Positions 27,616 through 39,002 of a stretch of 64,000 bases of DNA are shown here, one piece after another. Position 1 is the first letter of the stretch, and each line of letters begins with the position of its first letter. Position numbers and translations under genes: made by a program. The notes beneath the pieces were generated by a model. That model was not told where the DNA came from. It ran no database searches and was given only the letters and a program-made list of their open reading frames with translations. The stretch lies in assembly GCA_963924555.1 (NCBI GenBank), contig OZ004598.1:2566501-2630500 (forward strand), in the 5' to 3' direction. The DNA comes from Crambe crambe. Taxonomy: Eukaryota; Porifera; Demospongiae; Poecilosclerida; Crambeidae.

Positions 27616-28913
27616 ATGGCCAGAGGGAATCCAGAAGCTGAGCAGCAACAGTAACTTTCGTTGGCTTAGAAGTGCAGCAAGACCTTAAGATCCACCTCTA
27701 ACTGAGAAAGGAAAAGAACAAGCTAAAGCTGTTGCAGATCTTAAAGACAAAGTTGGTGTACAGTTTAGTGTAAGACAAAACTCAAGGGTACGAGCAAGAG
27801 TCCAGCAGTATAGGGTGGGGCTTCTTTAATTTTGTTAAGTGAAAATCTTAGGAAAGAAATTGCTCACTATCGTTACATTACCTTGACAACTTCCTGTAAT
27901 ACCATTTCAAGTTGCAGAGGACCTGCCTACCCTAAAATTTGTATTTCCCACTTAAAAATAAAAATCCATGAAGGACTGTCAGAAGAGAACTCCCCTCTAC
28001 CTAATTCTATTCCAACCACTTTTTGAGCTGTTAAAATTCAGAATCTACACTCAAGTTAGAGTCCATTCTTAATCTCACCTATCTTACTGTGCTTTCCTGG
28101 TTATTATTTTTATTCCCAGAATATCAGAAACATAGTGTCATCTCCTTTTTTGCGTTGCCTCCAAACTGGACAACCAATATGCGAGTGTCTCCAACTTCCA
28201 GGCGTGGACACATGTAATGGAATAGTGGACGTATTGAGCACACACTGTGGCATACACCAGCAGCCTCAAGTTCCAGCAGATAATGTTGCCTCACTTGGTA
28301 TAGAGCTGTTAAATGTGGATCAAAGTCCTGTCCTGGTTTGAGGAGGTAATTTTTATTTATTTATTTAAATTTATTTATTGTCTTGACAATAGAGAGACAA
28401 CTTTATTCCCAGTCCCAAGGCTGTACCTGCACGGCTCACCTAGGAATTAGGCCAGAAATAGTATTGATATTGAGAACAGTTGGCACTTGCTTAAGAATAA
28501 TAGGCAATAGGGAATAGTATAAACTTGGTAATTGGGCAAGCCTCCATGGCACAATAGCTGCCTGGTCTTGTAGGTTCCACCTAACAGTGTCAAGCAGCAA
28601 ACTGATAGCACATTAATTTGAATACACTTAAGGGTGTGGTCTTAATGTCCTTTTCCCAACAATTATCCACAGATTTGATGCAGAATTCAAGAAACTTGCA
28701 GACAAGTACTACCCACATAATATTTTGATAGTGATACATGGGTATGGAGTTCCTCAGGCTGTTGCCATGGCACAGGGGAAGATATACGAGAGTGACACTG
28801 TGTGGGTAAACTATTGTGGTCATGTTGAACTGAGAAGATCTGGTAGTAACCATGACTGGCAGTTGGGAGATGTTAGTAGGGGGGGTTCATATTTAAAAAA
28901 CTGTTCACGCATA
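27616..28913 (+). pseudogene. Histidine phosphatase pseudogene (copy A)
   Basis: This is a close copy of the gene at 42973-44717. Exon 1 begins with the same Met-Ala-x-Gly-Asn-Pro-Glu-Ala-Glu, but about 46 bp coding for the catalytic R-H-G-E segment are deleted and a stop follows at once. Exon 2 (28130-28345) keeps SSPFLRCLQTGQPICEC but lacks about 22 bp near its end. Exon 3 (from 28673) has V-I-H-G-Y-G in place of V-T-H-G-Y-G and a shifted end (GGSYLKNCS). The missing catalytic histidine and the frameshifts make it non-functional. It starts 216 bp after the receptor kinase stop. Confidence 0.88.
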
Positions 28914-30044
28914 ACTGACCATATTGCTTGTTGTTGTTTTTTTGAAGAAAAAAATTCCTTGTTTATCTCTACTTCTTATTTTCATCTCATTTTGTTGCAT
29001 GTATTAGTGTTCTTTCTCTTTGCACAACACAATAAAAATTTGTTATTTTTTTGCTATAGTCTCTTGATTAACTGTGGATACCAATTTTGCTGCTAGCTAG
29101 TGTAGATTGTGGCATACTTAACTGCTGGAAATCTTGTGAGTGGCCTCTATGTACGGTGAAACCTGTCTAATCAGACTACCTCTCTATTAAGGCCCTAATA
29201 ACACCTATTCAGCTATTTTGGAGCACCTCCATCTTTAAGCTTATGAATGTAACACACACAAATTAAGTGCTAATGTCAGGGGTGAGTAATTAGAACAGCA
29301 AGTACTCCTAGTTAATGGATTGTAAACCTTGTTTATTCTTGCATATCTGAATTGGCAACAGTTTACTTGTCCATTTAACATGATAAAAATACAGTAAAAC
29401 TGTGAGGCTTAGCTCAAAGGGGGAGGGGGGGATAATTGCCTCCACATTAAATGAACACAAGAAAAAGACCATGACAGAGCTTGGGATACTCAGTGCCAGT
29501 AGTGATAAATTAGTAACAGTGAACCCTGTAGAGAATACGAAAATTGAACACCAAAATTATGAGTGTGTAAGTACTTTCTGCATTGTTTACAGTACGACTC
29601 GAGTTCAACAGCTTATGCCCACTTCTATTTTTGGAATAAAATAATCTGTACATGTGTTACTCAGGCTCTGAGTCTCCATGAGTATTTTTCATGCAAGTGC
29701 CATAATCAAGCTAGGTAGACAATACATGTCAGTTATCAGTCCCAGTGATTACAGTCCCTATACGACTAACACAGCCTTGGGCCTATGGCCTTTGGTGTGT
29801 AAATAGCATGGGTTAAAGGAAGCTAGACTTGTTCCCCTGTTTTATATACAACTCTTGAATAATTCACAAGCAATCTATACAGTCCAGTAATCCAGTCTAC
29901 ACCTGTCTAGCATGGCCAAGATACATGTTTGAATTTGTTTATACATGTGCATTGGAGACTGGAAGCCATACACTTATGATTTTTGTGTTGTGTTTGTGTA
30001 GCCATGATTCAATTTCTATAATCACATTCTATTTAGCTAGCATG
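28914..30044. other. Intergenic, duplicated at about 51.9-53.15 kb
   Basis: No gene seen. It aligns by eye with the stretch after the third phosphatase copy, except that 29359-29521 is present there in the opposite orientation (52405-52587). Confidence 0.7.
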
Positions 30045-30052
30045 TATAAAAG
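30045..30052 (+). promoter_or_regulatory. TATA box of secreted gene A
   Basis: TATAAAAG, 57 bp upstream of the start codon, and conserved at the same distance in the paralogue. A transcription start near 30075 is inferred. Confidence 0.75.
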
Positions 30053-30108
30053 AGACCTATTCATTCCACTTTTCCATTTTTGCACTGTTTGTGCTGAACA
30101 TTGAGATT

Positions 30109-31238
30109 ATGAAGTCTTTTGTAATAATTGTACTTGTAATGGTTACATCAATCAATGCAATGTGTGGAGATACGAAAACGATTACTAATCGATTTACTGC
30201 ATATATGGATGAAATTATATATGAACTACAACCTTGCCGTACTAGTAAGTCATTGTGTTATGTAAAGTAGCTAGCTTGCCAGTTTAGCTGATGACTAAGA
30301 GCCCATGAATTAATTTAGATACACATCTGCTTTTAAAGTTTAGGAAAATGCCCACATACATAGAGTGGAACCTCTGGTGAAGGACACTTTTAAAAGGGAT
30401 GAACCTCAATCTAGAAGAGGACGACTTCTCTACAAAGGACAAAGGCTGGTTCCCAAGTGTGTCCATTATTCGGAGGTTCCACTGTAAATACAGTACCATG
30501 ATAATTATGAGAAATGTTGGATTAACCAGTGAGTATGTATGTCTCTTTTTTATAGATGATTTCCAAGTTTGTCTTAACAAGACTAATGATAATAATCATG
30601 AGCTTCGAAAATGTGATAGTAGCATGTCATATTATTGCTGCTGGGAGGATTATTGCCGATACCAAGAAAATCGAAACATATATTTTTTGGTGTGTTATAA
30701 TATAGGTAAGAAATAATAGGTGCTCATGTGAATCGTAGCTTATGAGATTCTGATAGAAAGAATAACATGCTGCTGACACTCAAAGTAATCAATAGAAAAA
30801 TTGACTGTATGTAGCAGATCTCTTGTGCATTCATTCCTACTGTTATGGTGTTATACCTTTATCTTTCCTTATAGACCAAGATCAATGGTGTTTGCGCGAC
30901 AAAGATAATATAGAAACAATTCTATGTAGCACTGTAGCTGACACTGGTTTGATGACATTATGTATGGCTGGAGAAGATGGAACTAACGACTGCACTAGCC
31001 TTGGTGAAGAAGAATGTGAGTGAAAAAAAACCCCTATGATTATCACCTACAGTAACACCTGTTACCAATGGACCATATTCATAATTATTTCTTTGCAGCT
31101 GCTTGGGTAATATACAGGGTGGGTGTTATCTAGACCTCTCTCTCTCTTTTAGCCTGGCCACAAGAAAAAAATTCATTCTGGATGTCTTTGCTCAAGCACT
31201 GGAAAGGGAATAAAGTCTTGTACCCCTCCAAGACATAG
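30109..31238 (+). CDS. Small secreted cysteine-rich protein, copy A
   Basis: Exons 30109-30244, 30556-30705, 30875-31015 and 31153-31238 give 170 residues; all introns are phase 1. Residues 1-18 (MKSFVIIVLVMVTSINAM) are a signal peptide. The mature part holds about nine cysteines, including QVCLNKT, a C-C-W-E-D-Y-C cluster, DQDQWC and GTNDCTSLGEEE. No membrane span follows. A stop lies in frame just after exon 3, but splicing to exon 4 (SWPQEKNSFWMSLLKHWKGN) is supported because the paralogue keeps exon 4 with a single amino-acid change and the same length. I know no family; it could be a secreted effector, toxin-like or matrix protein. It sits between the phosphatase pseudogene and a LINE. 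Confidence 0.82.
30361..30486. mobile_element. MITE of the CAGTGGAACCTC family
   Basis: Terminal inverted repeats begin TAGAGTGGAACCTC and, from the other end, TACAGTGGAACCTCC. It lies in intron 1 of secreted gene A and also in the paralogue (53503-53626), so it entered before the duplication. The ends resemble Tc1/mariner-pogo MITEs with TA targets. Confidence 0.65.
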
Positions 31239-32285
31239 ACTATGAGAGATTATAAATAGTAGCTATCAACACTAGATTAGCAAGAGTTATATACCATTGT
31301 TATCATGATTCCCTCTTAGCTAACAGACTCAAACTAAAGATATTATTCATTATCATGTCCTTTTATTTGTAGCTTGATAATAATCTTGTTATGCAAGACA
31401 TCTTGTTGTTCATAATTATAATAGCTACCACCATCACATTGCTTAATTATTGCCTTCCTAAATGATGCATCCACTAATTATCCACTGTCAGTAGTACGTG
31501 GGGAATCAGTCTTCCTTTGGCAACTATTATGTACAACTTGACCTTTCACTACCTTTCCCCAACTCAGCTAAGTTTCTGAGTAATTATGTGACCTTTGACA
31601 CTTCTGTTCAGTTCTTAGGTACTGCATAACTACCTATTGTCTCACCCTACGTAAACACATGCAGATCTCTGATGAAAAATATCATATTTAAAAATTTTAA
31701 TGGGTAAATCATGATTATATTATACAGATATGCAGTTCTTGATCACTGATTATCTCACAACGTAGAGAATGCCATATTTTAAGAAAATAGAGGCAGTCTC
31801 GAAAAATGGTAGAAACTGTAGAGAGTATGGATAAAGTATAGACTAAATATTCCACATGACTTACAAACAGCATTTTTAAAAGGGGGATTGTTGCACGTTC
31901 TTCAAATCAAGCATACAGATTCAGTTACTGCATGACAAGGTAAGTAATATTGGTGTAATGGGGAGAAGAAGAGATGGGTGTTCATTATAATGTTATGAGC
32001 TGTACTTACTTCTGACACAGCTAACCAACCAATAAATAAGCCAGTGATAGCCACTCACAATACTTGTCATATTTAGATTAGCTATAGCTATAATATTGTA
32101 GGAAGTTAAAAATTATTGGTCCAAGCATGTCAAAAAAAAAGAGGGGGGGGGGGGGGGGGGGGATAATTATGTTTATAGAACAATCATGCTAAATCTTTAA
32201 TACCAATTAAGTTTACTTTCATCCATTATTCAGCTTACTCATAATTACATGGTGATTAATTTTCATGTATTTTCATTGTTCCAAT

Positions 32286-32286
<1 letters not shown>
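31239..32286. other. Intergenic, no gene
   Basis: Much of it aligns with 54411-55260. It contains a poly-G run at about 32143-32161 and nothing coding that I can support. Confidence 0.6.
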
Positions 32287-32356
<70 letters not shown>

Positions 32357-33930
32357 ATTGAGAGAGTTAAAAAGAGTGGGAGGATGGGAAGTGTTGAAAC
32401 AATAATTATTCATAAAAAATGGAATAAACACACATTTGATGATTCGAACTTGGCCAGAAAGTTTTTGTATAGAAAATCCTGTAAGTTATACTTGATGGTG
32501 GTTAGTGATAGTTTTAAGTCTATTGAAGGCACTGAGTTCCATAGCCTTGGAATACGAGTGAAAAATTCGTGTCTGGAAGAATTTGTAGAGGTAACATCCT
32601 TGATGATGTGATAGATCTTGTCCCATGGTCACTGAATTTAACATACTTATTGATGTCAAAATCTCTAGAGGGAGATTTTGACACATAACATTAGGTCATT
32701 GAGTTCAAAGATGTACATGAGAGGGAAGATGCCCAATGCTTTCAGTCTTGATTTGTAATCTGAGGTAAAGTCATTAAGGATGTATTTTGTAGCCCGACGC
32801 TGGACTCTCTCAATCATATCTATGTCCCACAGCAAGTAAGATCGCCAAACCTGCGAACAGTATATAACCAAGGAGATGTAAAGTGCCATTTTTTCCTTGA
32901 CACAATGTCTGTGATTAAAGGTCCTTCTAAGGAGACCCAAGATTCGATAGGCTCTGGCTATGAGAAGCTCATAGTGACACCTAAAAGACAGATTATCTGA
33001 TATCACGATACCCAGATCTTTGTGAGAGTTGCTAGCTTGAATTTCTTTTTCATTCAGAGCATATACGTACTGTGGGAGTGGGAGTTGAATTTTTATTGGT
33101 AAAACACCTCAGTAGGACACATTTGGACTCTTTAAACTTGAGTTTCCACTTCATAGACCAGTCACAGAGAGCCTCCAAGTCTTCTTGCAAGTATAAACTA
33201 TCCAAGGGACTTCTAATAGGCATTGCACATTTGACATCATCAGCAAACATATAAAAGATCACGTGCTTTATGACTTCAGGTAAGTCATTCACATACACGA
33301 GGAATAACAATGGCCCCAGGATACTCCCCTGGGGGACACCAGACTTCACAGGCAATAGCTCAGAGCAGCTGTTACGAACATTGACATACTGAAATCTTCT
33401 ATGTAGGTAGTCCTGGAGCCATAGCCATATTGGAAAGTTGAGATAGAATTAGCCAGAAACTCCATCAGATGATTGTACACCAATCTCTCCATAACTTTGG
33501 AGACGGAACTTAATAGAGAAATAGGCCTATAGTTCTTAACTGAACTTTTATCCTCCTCTTTAAAGATTGGTGTAATACTGTGGATTTTCCACTCATCGGG
33601 TAGTTTGCAAACTCTGAGACTGGCCTGGAAAAGATGACATAAAGGCCATTGCACAATGCTTCAACACATTGTGACCTATGCCGTCCATTCCCATAGCCTT
33701 AGATGTGTCAAGGTCTCTCAAGAGTGTATACACACTACTCTCAGTGATTTGCATCTCACTTGTATTCTGGCAGACTATGTTTTCTTCTAGATAAACCGGT
33801 TCCGAGGTGACACTGTCGGTGAAGACTGAGTAAAAGTATAGGTTGAATAAACTGGCAATCTCCAAGTCTGAAGCAGCATTCATGTCATCATAATACATCA
33901 TAGTTGGAATCACACCACCCCCTTTAAGAT
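32287..33930 (-). mobile_element. Decayed non-LTR retrotransposon (LINE) with (TC)n tail
   Basis: The minus strand encodes broken reverse transcriptase: D-T-S-K-A-M-G-M-D-G-I in the fingers; KNYRPISLLSSVSKVMERLV; then a gap of roughly 60 residues where the first catalytic aspartate should be; then GVPQGSILGPLLFLVYVNDL and MFADDVKC, the F-A-D-D box. The thumb and C-terminus follow (RRTFNHRHCVKEKMALYISL, VWRSYLLWDIDMIERVQRRA). The 5' part with any endonuclease is missing. The coding remnant runs almost into a 68-bp (TC)n tract (32287-32354), which on this strand is the 3' end. A microsatellite tail fits CR1/Jockey-type elements. The clade is inference. Confidence 0.85.
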
Positions 33931-33937
33931 TATGAAT

Positions 33938-34106
33938 ACAGTGGAACCCCTAAATGTGGACTCCCTGAAATGCAAAAATCTCTCTAATCAGGACACTTTT
34001 TCTTGTATATAAATGTGTATAATTTAACCCCTGAAATAGGGACACCTCTCTAATCAGGACACTTTTTGCTGGTCCCCCAAAGGTGTCCGCATTTAGATGT
34101 ATACTG
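33938..34106. mobile_element. MITE of the CAGTGGAACC family
   Basis: The ends are CAGTGGAACCCCTAAATG and, from the other side, CAGTATACATCTAAATGC. Inside, a unit containing CTCTCTAATCAGGACAC is present twice. Confidence 0.5.
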
Positions 34107-34163
34107 AAAATTTTGGTTACTTTTCAAGTCACTGTGTCTATCTCTGTGTTATATGCACAGAGA

Positions 34164-34228
34164 TAGTCTCGCGTAGCCAGACCCTTTTTCTTGGGGGCGG
34201 GGAATTGGGTCTGGCTACGTGAGACTAG
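34164..34228. mobile_element. 65-bp MITE with 8-bp target duplication
   Basis: Inverted repeats TAGTCTCGCGTAGCCAGACC and TAGTCTCACGTAGCCAGACC (read from the right end) are flanked by CACAGAGA on both sides (34156-34163, 34229-34236). An 8-bp duplication fits the hAT superfamily. A second member is at 42836-42913. Confidence 0.8.
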
Positions 34229-34457
34229 CACAGAGAAGTGTCAGACCTGAGCAGTATTATCTTATGCTCATTTATTGTACCACCCAGGCCAAAAGATTCG
34301 GTGAAATCAAATCAGGAATGAAAGTATAACAAAATAGCAATTCTCCCTGCTGGAATTGACATGCTTCCAAGCGCGCTGGATGGGCGTGGCCTATAATTAT
34401 GTCGGCTGCGTCGACCCTTTACCTTCCATTTTAGTAGTCTGAGAGCACTCGACTACA

Positions 34458-34673
34458 CAGAGGTGGAGGAGGAACCACTGGGGCACATGGGGCATGTGCC
34501 CCCCAACAATGGCAATGTGCCCCCAAAAATTTGCTACTAATAATAACTAGCTGCATGTACTGTATATCTTGCATGCTAGCTTGTAATTATTGTGATAAGA
34601 ATGTTTTCTTCACACTTATACACATCGGTTAATTAAGTGCCCCCCCAATTGAAATTATCTTCCTCCACCTCTG
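34458..34673. mobile_element. 216-bp MITE, CAGAGGTGGAGGA ends
   Basis: CAGAGGTGGAGGA occurs at the left end and its exact complement at the right. The flanks CTACA and CTATA may be a 5-bp target duplication with one change. Confidence 0.65.
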
Positions 34674-35191
34674 CTATAATTAATTATTCTGTATCAGACA
34701 GTACAGTCTGATATAGAATAGTACATCATACTACATGGTACAAAATGATACAGAATGGTAAGTAGTACCACTGATTAGCATAATGACTATCATCATTTGT
34801 AGCTTTTCCTCTAAACGATATCCAGCATGCAACACTGATTTGCATACAGAAATAAAAAAACACGTTCACTTTCACTGGAATAATGATTTTACACATCATT
34901 TGTACCTTTTCCTCAAAACATTACAAATACTAGCTACGTAATAAAATCACTCACATCATAATTATAGAGTTTACATAATGGATTATAGTTGTTTTTCAGT
35001 CTGGTATTACATGATTAGCTACTGCACACCATTTTATCCCAATACACACACAGTTTGTTTGTATTGGTGTGCAGTACACACTTTCATTTTTACAATGTAT
35101 TGCTTTCAATATTCAATAATGTATAGCATAATTTTAGTTTGATGAGATACCTAGCTACAAAAGGAAGCTGTAACTGGCTCATTTGCTAATC

Positions 35192-36427
35192 ATGAATATT
35201 ACACAAGAATTTGGATCCTTTTGCGAGAATGCCAGTGAGAATAATACCACTGATATTATTTGGCAGCTTCAAGGTGGCTTCAGAATCAGTGCTATGGTAT
35301 TAGCTGTCTTCCAAATCCTCATTCTGAGTGTAGGTCTGCCATGGAATTTGATGGTAATCGTGACCATAGTCAAAGAGAAACTCTACAAGCATCCCACCAT
35401 TGTACTTCTCCTCAATCTAGTCACAATCGACTTTCTCTACATCATACTAGTACTTCCCATTAACATAGTGGTGGGAACTGCTGGAGAATTTATACTTGGA
35501 AGGAGTGATTTGATGAGATGCAATTCGTGTCAAATTGGAATATTAGATCTAATATTCCCTATTTTGTCGATATATGCAATCACTTTTCTATCTTTTGATA
35601 GATTAGTCTACTTTTACAAGCCCCTTCATTACAAAAGGATCATCACTATACCCAGGATACTTGTAGCAATTTCAACCATATGGTTAGTTGTCTTCATCAT
35701 CTCAGCAATACCCCTCTTTATAAATATTCATCAAATAAATGACATTATAGTTTTTTATCGTCCGTTTGCAGCATGTACATTAATAAGCTTCACAAATGAT
35801 GTGGAGATAGAAGTAGTGTTCATTGTCTTGATATTTATAATAATATGCCTGCCACTAATTGTGCTGATAGTATGCAATATATGTGTGATTTACATTGTAC
35901 AGAAGATCATTCGAGAAGTGTACAATGCTAAGGCAAATAATGAAGATGTCTATTTCAATGAGAAAATCAAACAGATACGTCAGAAGAAGCAGTTCCACCT
36001 TATCAAGGTGTTTGGAGGACTCCTAATATCTTGCCTCATATCATGGCTGCCTATGACAATTCTTATATTTCTCTTCTACTCTTCTGGCAATAATTACAAA
36101 GACTATGAGAAAGTTCCAACTGCTTTTCAAGTTATTGCATTTATTTTCTTCCGGGCACAACTGGCAATTCATCCCATACTTGAGACCACCCTCATTCATG
36201 ACGTTAGGAAGCCATTAATGAAAATGCTGTGCTGTTTTAGTGTTAAAAGGAGGTCACATATGAGTGCACCAGCACAGTTATTCATCCAATGCTGTCAGTG
36301 TGATATAAATGACTGCTGTACAAATACCCAGTGTTGGAGACTGGGTGTATTTTGCACTGTTATCTCTGAAAATTCTGAAGTTCCTTGCACAAGTCGTCAA
36401 CCTGACCATACTACAACTACTGTTTGA
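35192..36427 (+). CDS. Class A (rhodopsin-like) GPCR, copy 1, intronless
   Basis: 411 residues from the ATG at 35192. A frame extends 9 bp further up, but only to a TTG. Seven hydrophobic spans are visible at about residues 32-60, 68-95, 115-138, 157-178, 205-235, 275-300 and 315-340. Class A marks: G-L-P-W-N in TM1, N-L-V-T-I-D in TM2, and D-R-L-V-Y-F-Y-K-P-L-H-Y after TM3 in place of DRY. TM6 has SCLISWLP (C-W-x-P-like). TM7 has HPILE where NPxxY is usual, a departure that may change activation. N-glycosylation sites lie in the first 20 residues, and the tail is long and cysteine-rich. The ligand is unknown; G-protein coupling at the cell surface is inferred from the fold. Two near-identical copies are in this window. 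Confidence 0.92.
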   Translation: MNITQEFGSFCENASENNTTDIIWQLQGGFRISAMVLAVFQILILSVGLPWNLMVIVTIVKEKLYKHPTIVLLLNLVTIDFLYIILVLPINIVVGTAGEFILGRSDLMRCNSCQIGILDLIFPILSIYAITFLSFDRLVYFYKPLHYKRIITIPRILVAISTIWLVVFIISAIPLFINIHQINDIIVFYRPFAACTLISFTNDVEIEVVFIVLIFIIICLPLIVLIVCNICVIYIVQKIIREVYNAKANNEDVYFNEKIKQIRQKKQFHLIKVFGGLLISCLISWLPMTILIFLFYSSGNNYKDYEKVPTAFQVIAFIFFRAQLAIHPILETTLIHDVRKPLMKMLCCFSVKRRSHMSAPAQLFIQCCQCDINDCCTNTQCWRLGVFCTVISENSEVPCTSRQPDHTTTTV

Positions 36428-38250
36428 TAATAATTATTAGCACAAAAACGAGATATTTTTAGGGTGGAAGTCTACAAGTATTTCAGTATACACAGAATCT
36501 TAAGAGCAGGTTTGTGTTTTCTATCTATGGTGCTAGACTGCTAGCCCTAGGGACAGCTCCAACATAGATAGACTGCCTACATTTACATCCAGTCATAAAT
36601 ATAAGGATCACCTTCATACAAGGCTACAGTACATTATACAGCCCAGCTAGATTTTAGGCCATCCCTACTTAACATTTTTTTATTTAGAGTCCACCTCTTT
36701 CTTCAAACTGCCTAGCGGGCAAAATATCTGAGTTATCTAAACCCTAAAACTCAGCATCAAATTCAAACCACTTTCCTACTTGAGCTTAATTTATAGTAGT
36801 GATATAGAATGCAACCTTTGTAAGAGCAATTGTTCCCTAAATTCCACTTGCTGAGTACTTTCCAGGTTGTTCAGATCAACCTTCGTTTCGTCTTCTTTCA
36901 TTTTTCATTTCATCTTCTTTTGTGGTGATTTCTAAATCAAATTCTGCTACTACTCTATTCCATCTACTGCAATGGGGTCACACCTAGTACCTGTAAAGCA
37001 CACCAATAAATTTGCCAGATTCATACTTTGTTCTTTTTCTAGCACTTTTCTCAGACTCTCTTTCTAAGGTCACACTTCAGCTTCAATTGCACCCCTTCTA
37101 CTGCAGCTTCACCCAGTCTTTCTGCTGTAGCTTCACCCTGAAACTTCACTAGTTCCTTTTGCTAACACCTCATTTATAGTTAGCCCTTTATCTATTAGTG
37201 ATTCAGAAGGGTCCACAACTGATATTTCAGAATTAGCCTCCTCTGGTATCTCAAAAGGAAGTTTTTCAGTGGTTGGGAGCCTTGGCTCTCTATTTTTGAG
37301 GGAACCAGTTACCTAGGCTCTCTATTTCGACCCTTTGCACTGTGGTCGTCTATTTTGAGGGAGCCTTGGCTGTCTATGAGGGCGAGTTGGCTGGCTACAG
37401 GAATCTTTGACCGTCTACCTTGATGGCCTTTTCTGCTGAGAAGATCCTTTTGAGTAACTATCATCTGAAGGAGATTTAGGTAATCTTCTGAAGCATTTTC
37501 AGACAACTTCTCCAAGGTATAGCCTCAGATAATTCTTTAGATGACTCTTCCGAAGAAGGATCAGGTAAACTGCCAGAGGTAATTTGTGGTATTAGCTACT
37601 CCAAAAAAGCATCAGTGTTATGGCTATAGCTATTATATTTAGCCAAACGTATTGCTGCATGCCTACATAGCTATAATACTAAATGCATGGAGCATGCAGG
37701 CTTCGAGCTACAACTATAATTACATGACTAAGTCACTAAATAATTACTATTTGCATCATGCTGCCAGCAAGTGTTATGCAAATATGAGCTACACCATAAC
37801 TACAATCAAGCTATTAATTCACAATCAGTGCCTCCTCACTTTTTACATGCAGTAATTGGCATACCACCAAGTCACAGTTATCAGTAAACTGATTCATAAT
37901 GCTTCGAGCATAACTCAAAGACTGCAGGAAGTATGATAAACCTATATCTTACTTCAATAGCTAGCTCAAATATCCAAGCCAGATCACAAAACTGTCGGCA
38001 TCTTGAGTATAAATATAACACAGTGAAAAGTCTAGACAAAGTTGCCAGTTGTATTTGCAGCCATTGCTGTAATCATACTTTACTTCTTTATGGTGAAGGA
38101 GAGATAGCTATGCAGTTCCTTTTAAGTAACTTGTTTGTGGCAATCGTGAACGTATGGCATGCATGAAGGGAACTGTCATATGGCTTAATAATATTAACTA
38201 GCTAACCACATGGATGCACCATCTATACAGGAGATTGGCAACATGAAGTA
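36428..38250. other. GPCR 3' flank (segment Y) and intergenic DNA
   Basis: The first 500 bp or so recur at about 49930-50480 beside GPCR copy 2. A minus-strand frame at 37309-37515 shows no domain. Nothing else is supported. Confidence 0.6.
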
Positions 38251-38294
38251 GACAATCATGCACTGAAAAAAAAATGCTGATGAACTGTACATTA
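38251..38294 (+). pseudogene. Duplicated scrap of the receptor kinase C-terminus
   Basis: Matches the last 44 coding bases of the receptor kinase (27351-27393) with few differences. The sequence that follows the receptor stop resumes at about 38903. It marks the left end of the second receptor-tail/phosphatase block. Confidence 0.85.
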
Positions 38295-38667
38295 GTGCTG
38301 GTCACATGACTTGTGACCAATCAAATCCTCTGAAAAGTGTGCTTTAAATCTCATAAAGCACACACTTTTATGTGCACTAAATGTTTAGTGCACACCTGAG
38401 GAACTGTGCTGAAGGTACATAGGAGCCTAGTGGAAGATCCACTAGCTATGACCTTCCAGCCTCCTACTGTCTTCTTTTATAGACTCATTTGGGTTTCAAA
38501 CAGGAAAACCTCAGGAATTTACCTCATTTATTTTTTTGAATTTAGAGCATTCTTACTGAACCAAAGTGTGTCAGAGCTTGCTAGGTACTAGGGCTAGGGC
38601 TAGGCTAGGCTAGGGTTCTGTAAGGACCAACTGGAATTTGATTGGTCACAAGTCATGTGATCAGCAC
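38295..38667. mobile_element. 373-bp MITE with ~33-bp inverted repeats
   Basis: The ends are GTGCTGGTCACATGACTTGT and, from the right, GTGCTGATCACATGACTTGT, extending through GACCAATCAAAT. TA flanks both sides. It is absent from the paralogous site next to 27393, so the insertion postdates the duplication. Confidence 0.85.
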
Positions 38668-38680
38668 TAAAATGTTTAGA

Positions 38681-38880
38681 TCACTCTTTTCTAGCTCCAT
38701 GTGTTTTAATGCACCTGCACGAGCATTAGCTATAGCATCATTTGAGTGCACCTGGAACCATGCATTAAAACACGTCATGGAGCACGAGCTGAAGGCAAGT
38801 GCATTACATCACCGAGAGCATTATAGTATCATTCGAGTGCACCATGCATTAAAATACTTAGAGCTAGAAAAGTGTGAACT
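38681..38880. mobile_element. 200-bp foldback MITE
   Basis: TTTTCTAGCTC and ATTTTAATGCA-type arms occur in inverted orientation at both ends, with a second inner pair (GTGCAC, GCATTAAAA). It is also absent from the paralogous site. Confidence 0.6.
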
Positions 38881-39002
38881 GAATATTACTCAATACATGT
38901 AATATCTTTTAGCTAGTAACTTCCAATGTAATAAGCTAGTGGGGCAGATGCAGATGTTTAATTGCACTTGTTATTTGCAAGGGAAGGGGAACCTAGTCTA
39001 TT

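Noticed and set aside
30875-31022. Secreted gene ending at the TGA right after exon 3
   Set aside because: A GTGAGT donor overlaps that stop, and the exon at 31153 is conserved in frame and length in the paralogue, so splicing to it is preferred; read-through to the stop remains a minor alternative.
35183-35194. GPCR start three codons upstream
   Set aside because: That codon is TTG, and all three copies share the ATG at 35192 or its equivalent, so the ATG was used.
37309-37515. Minus-strand 68-residue frame
   Set aside because: No domain, no splice context, and no counterpart in the duplicated flank.
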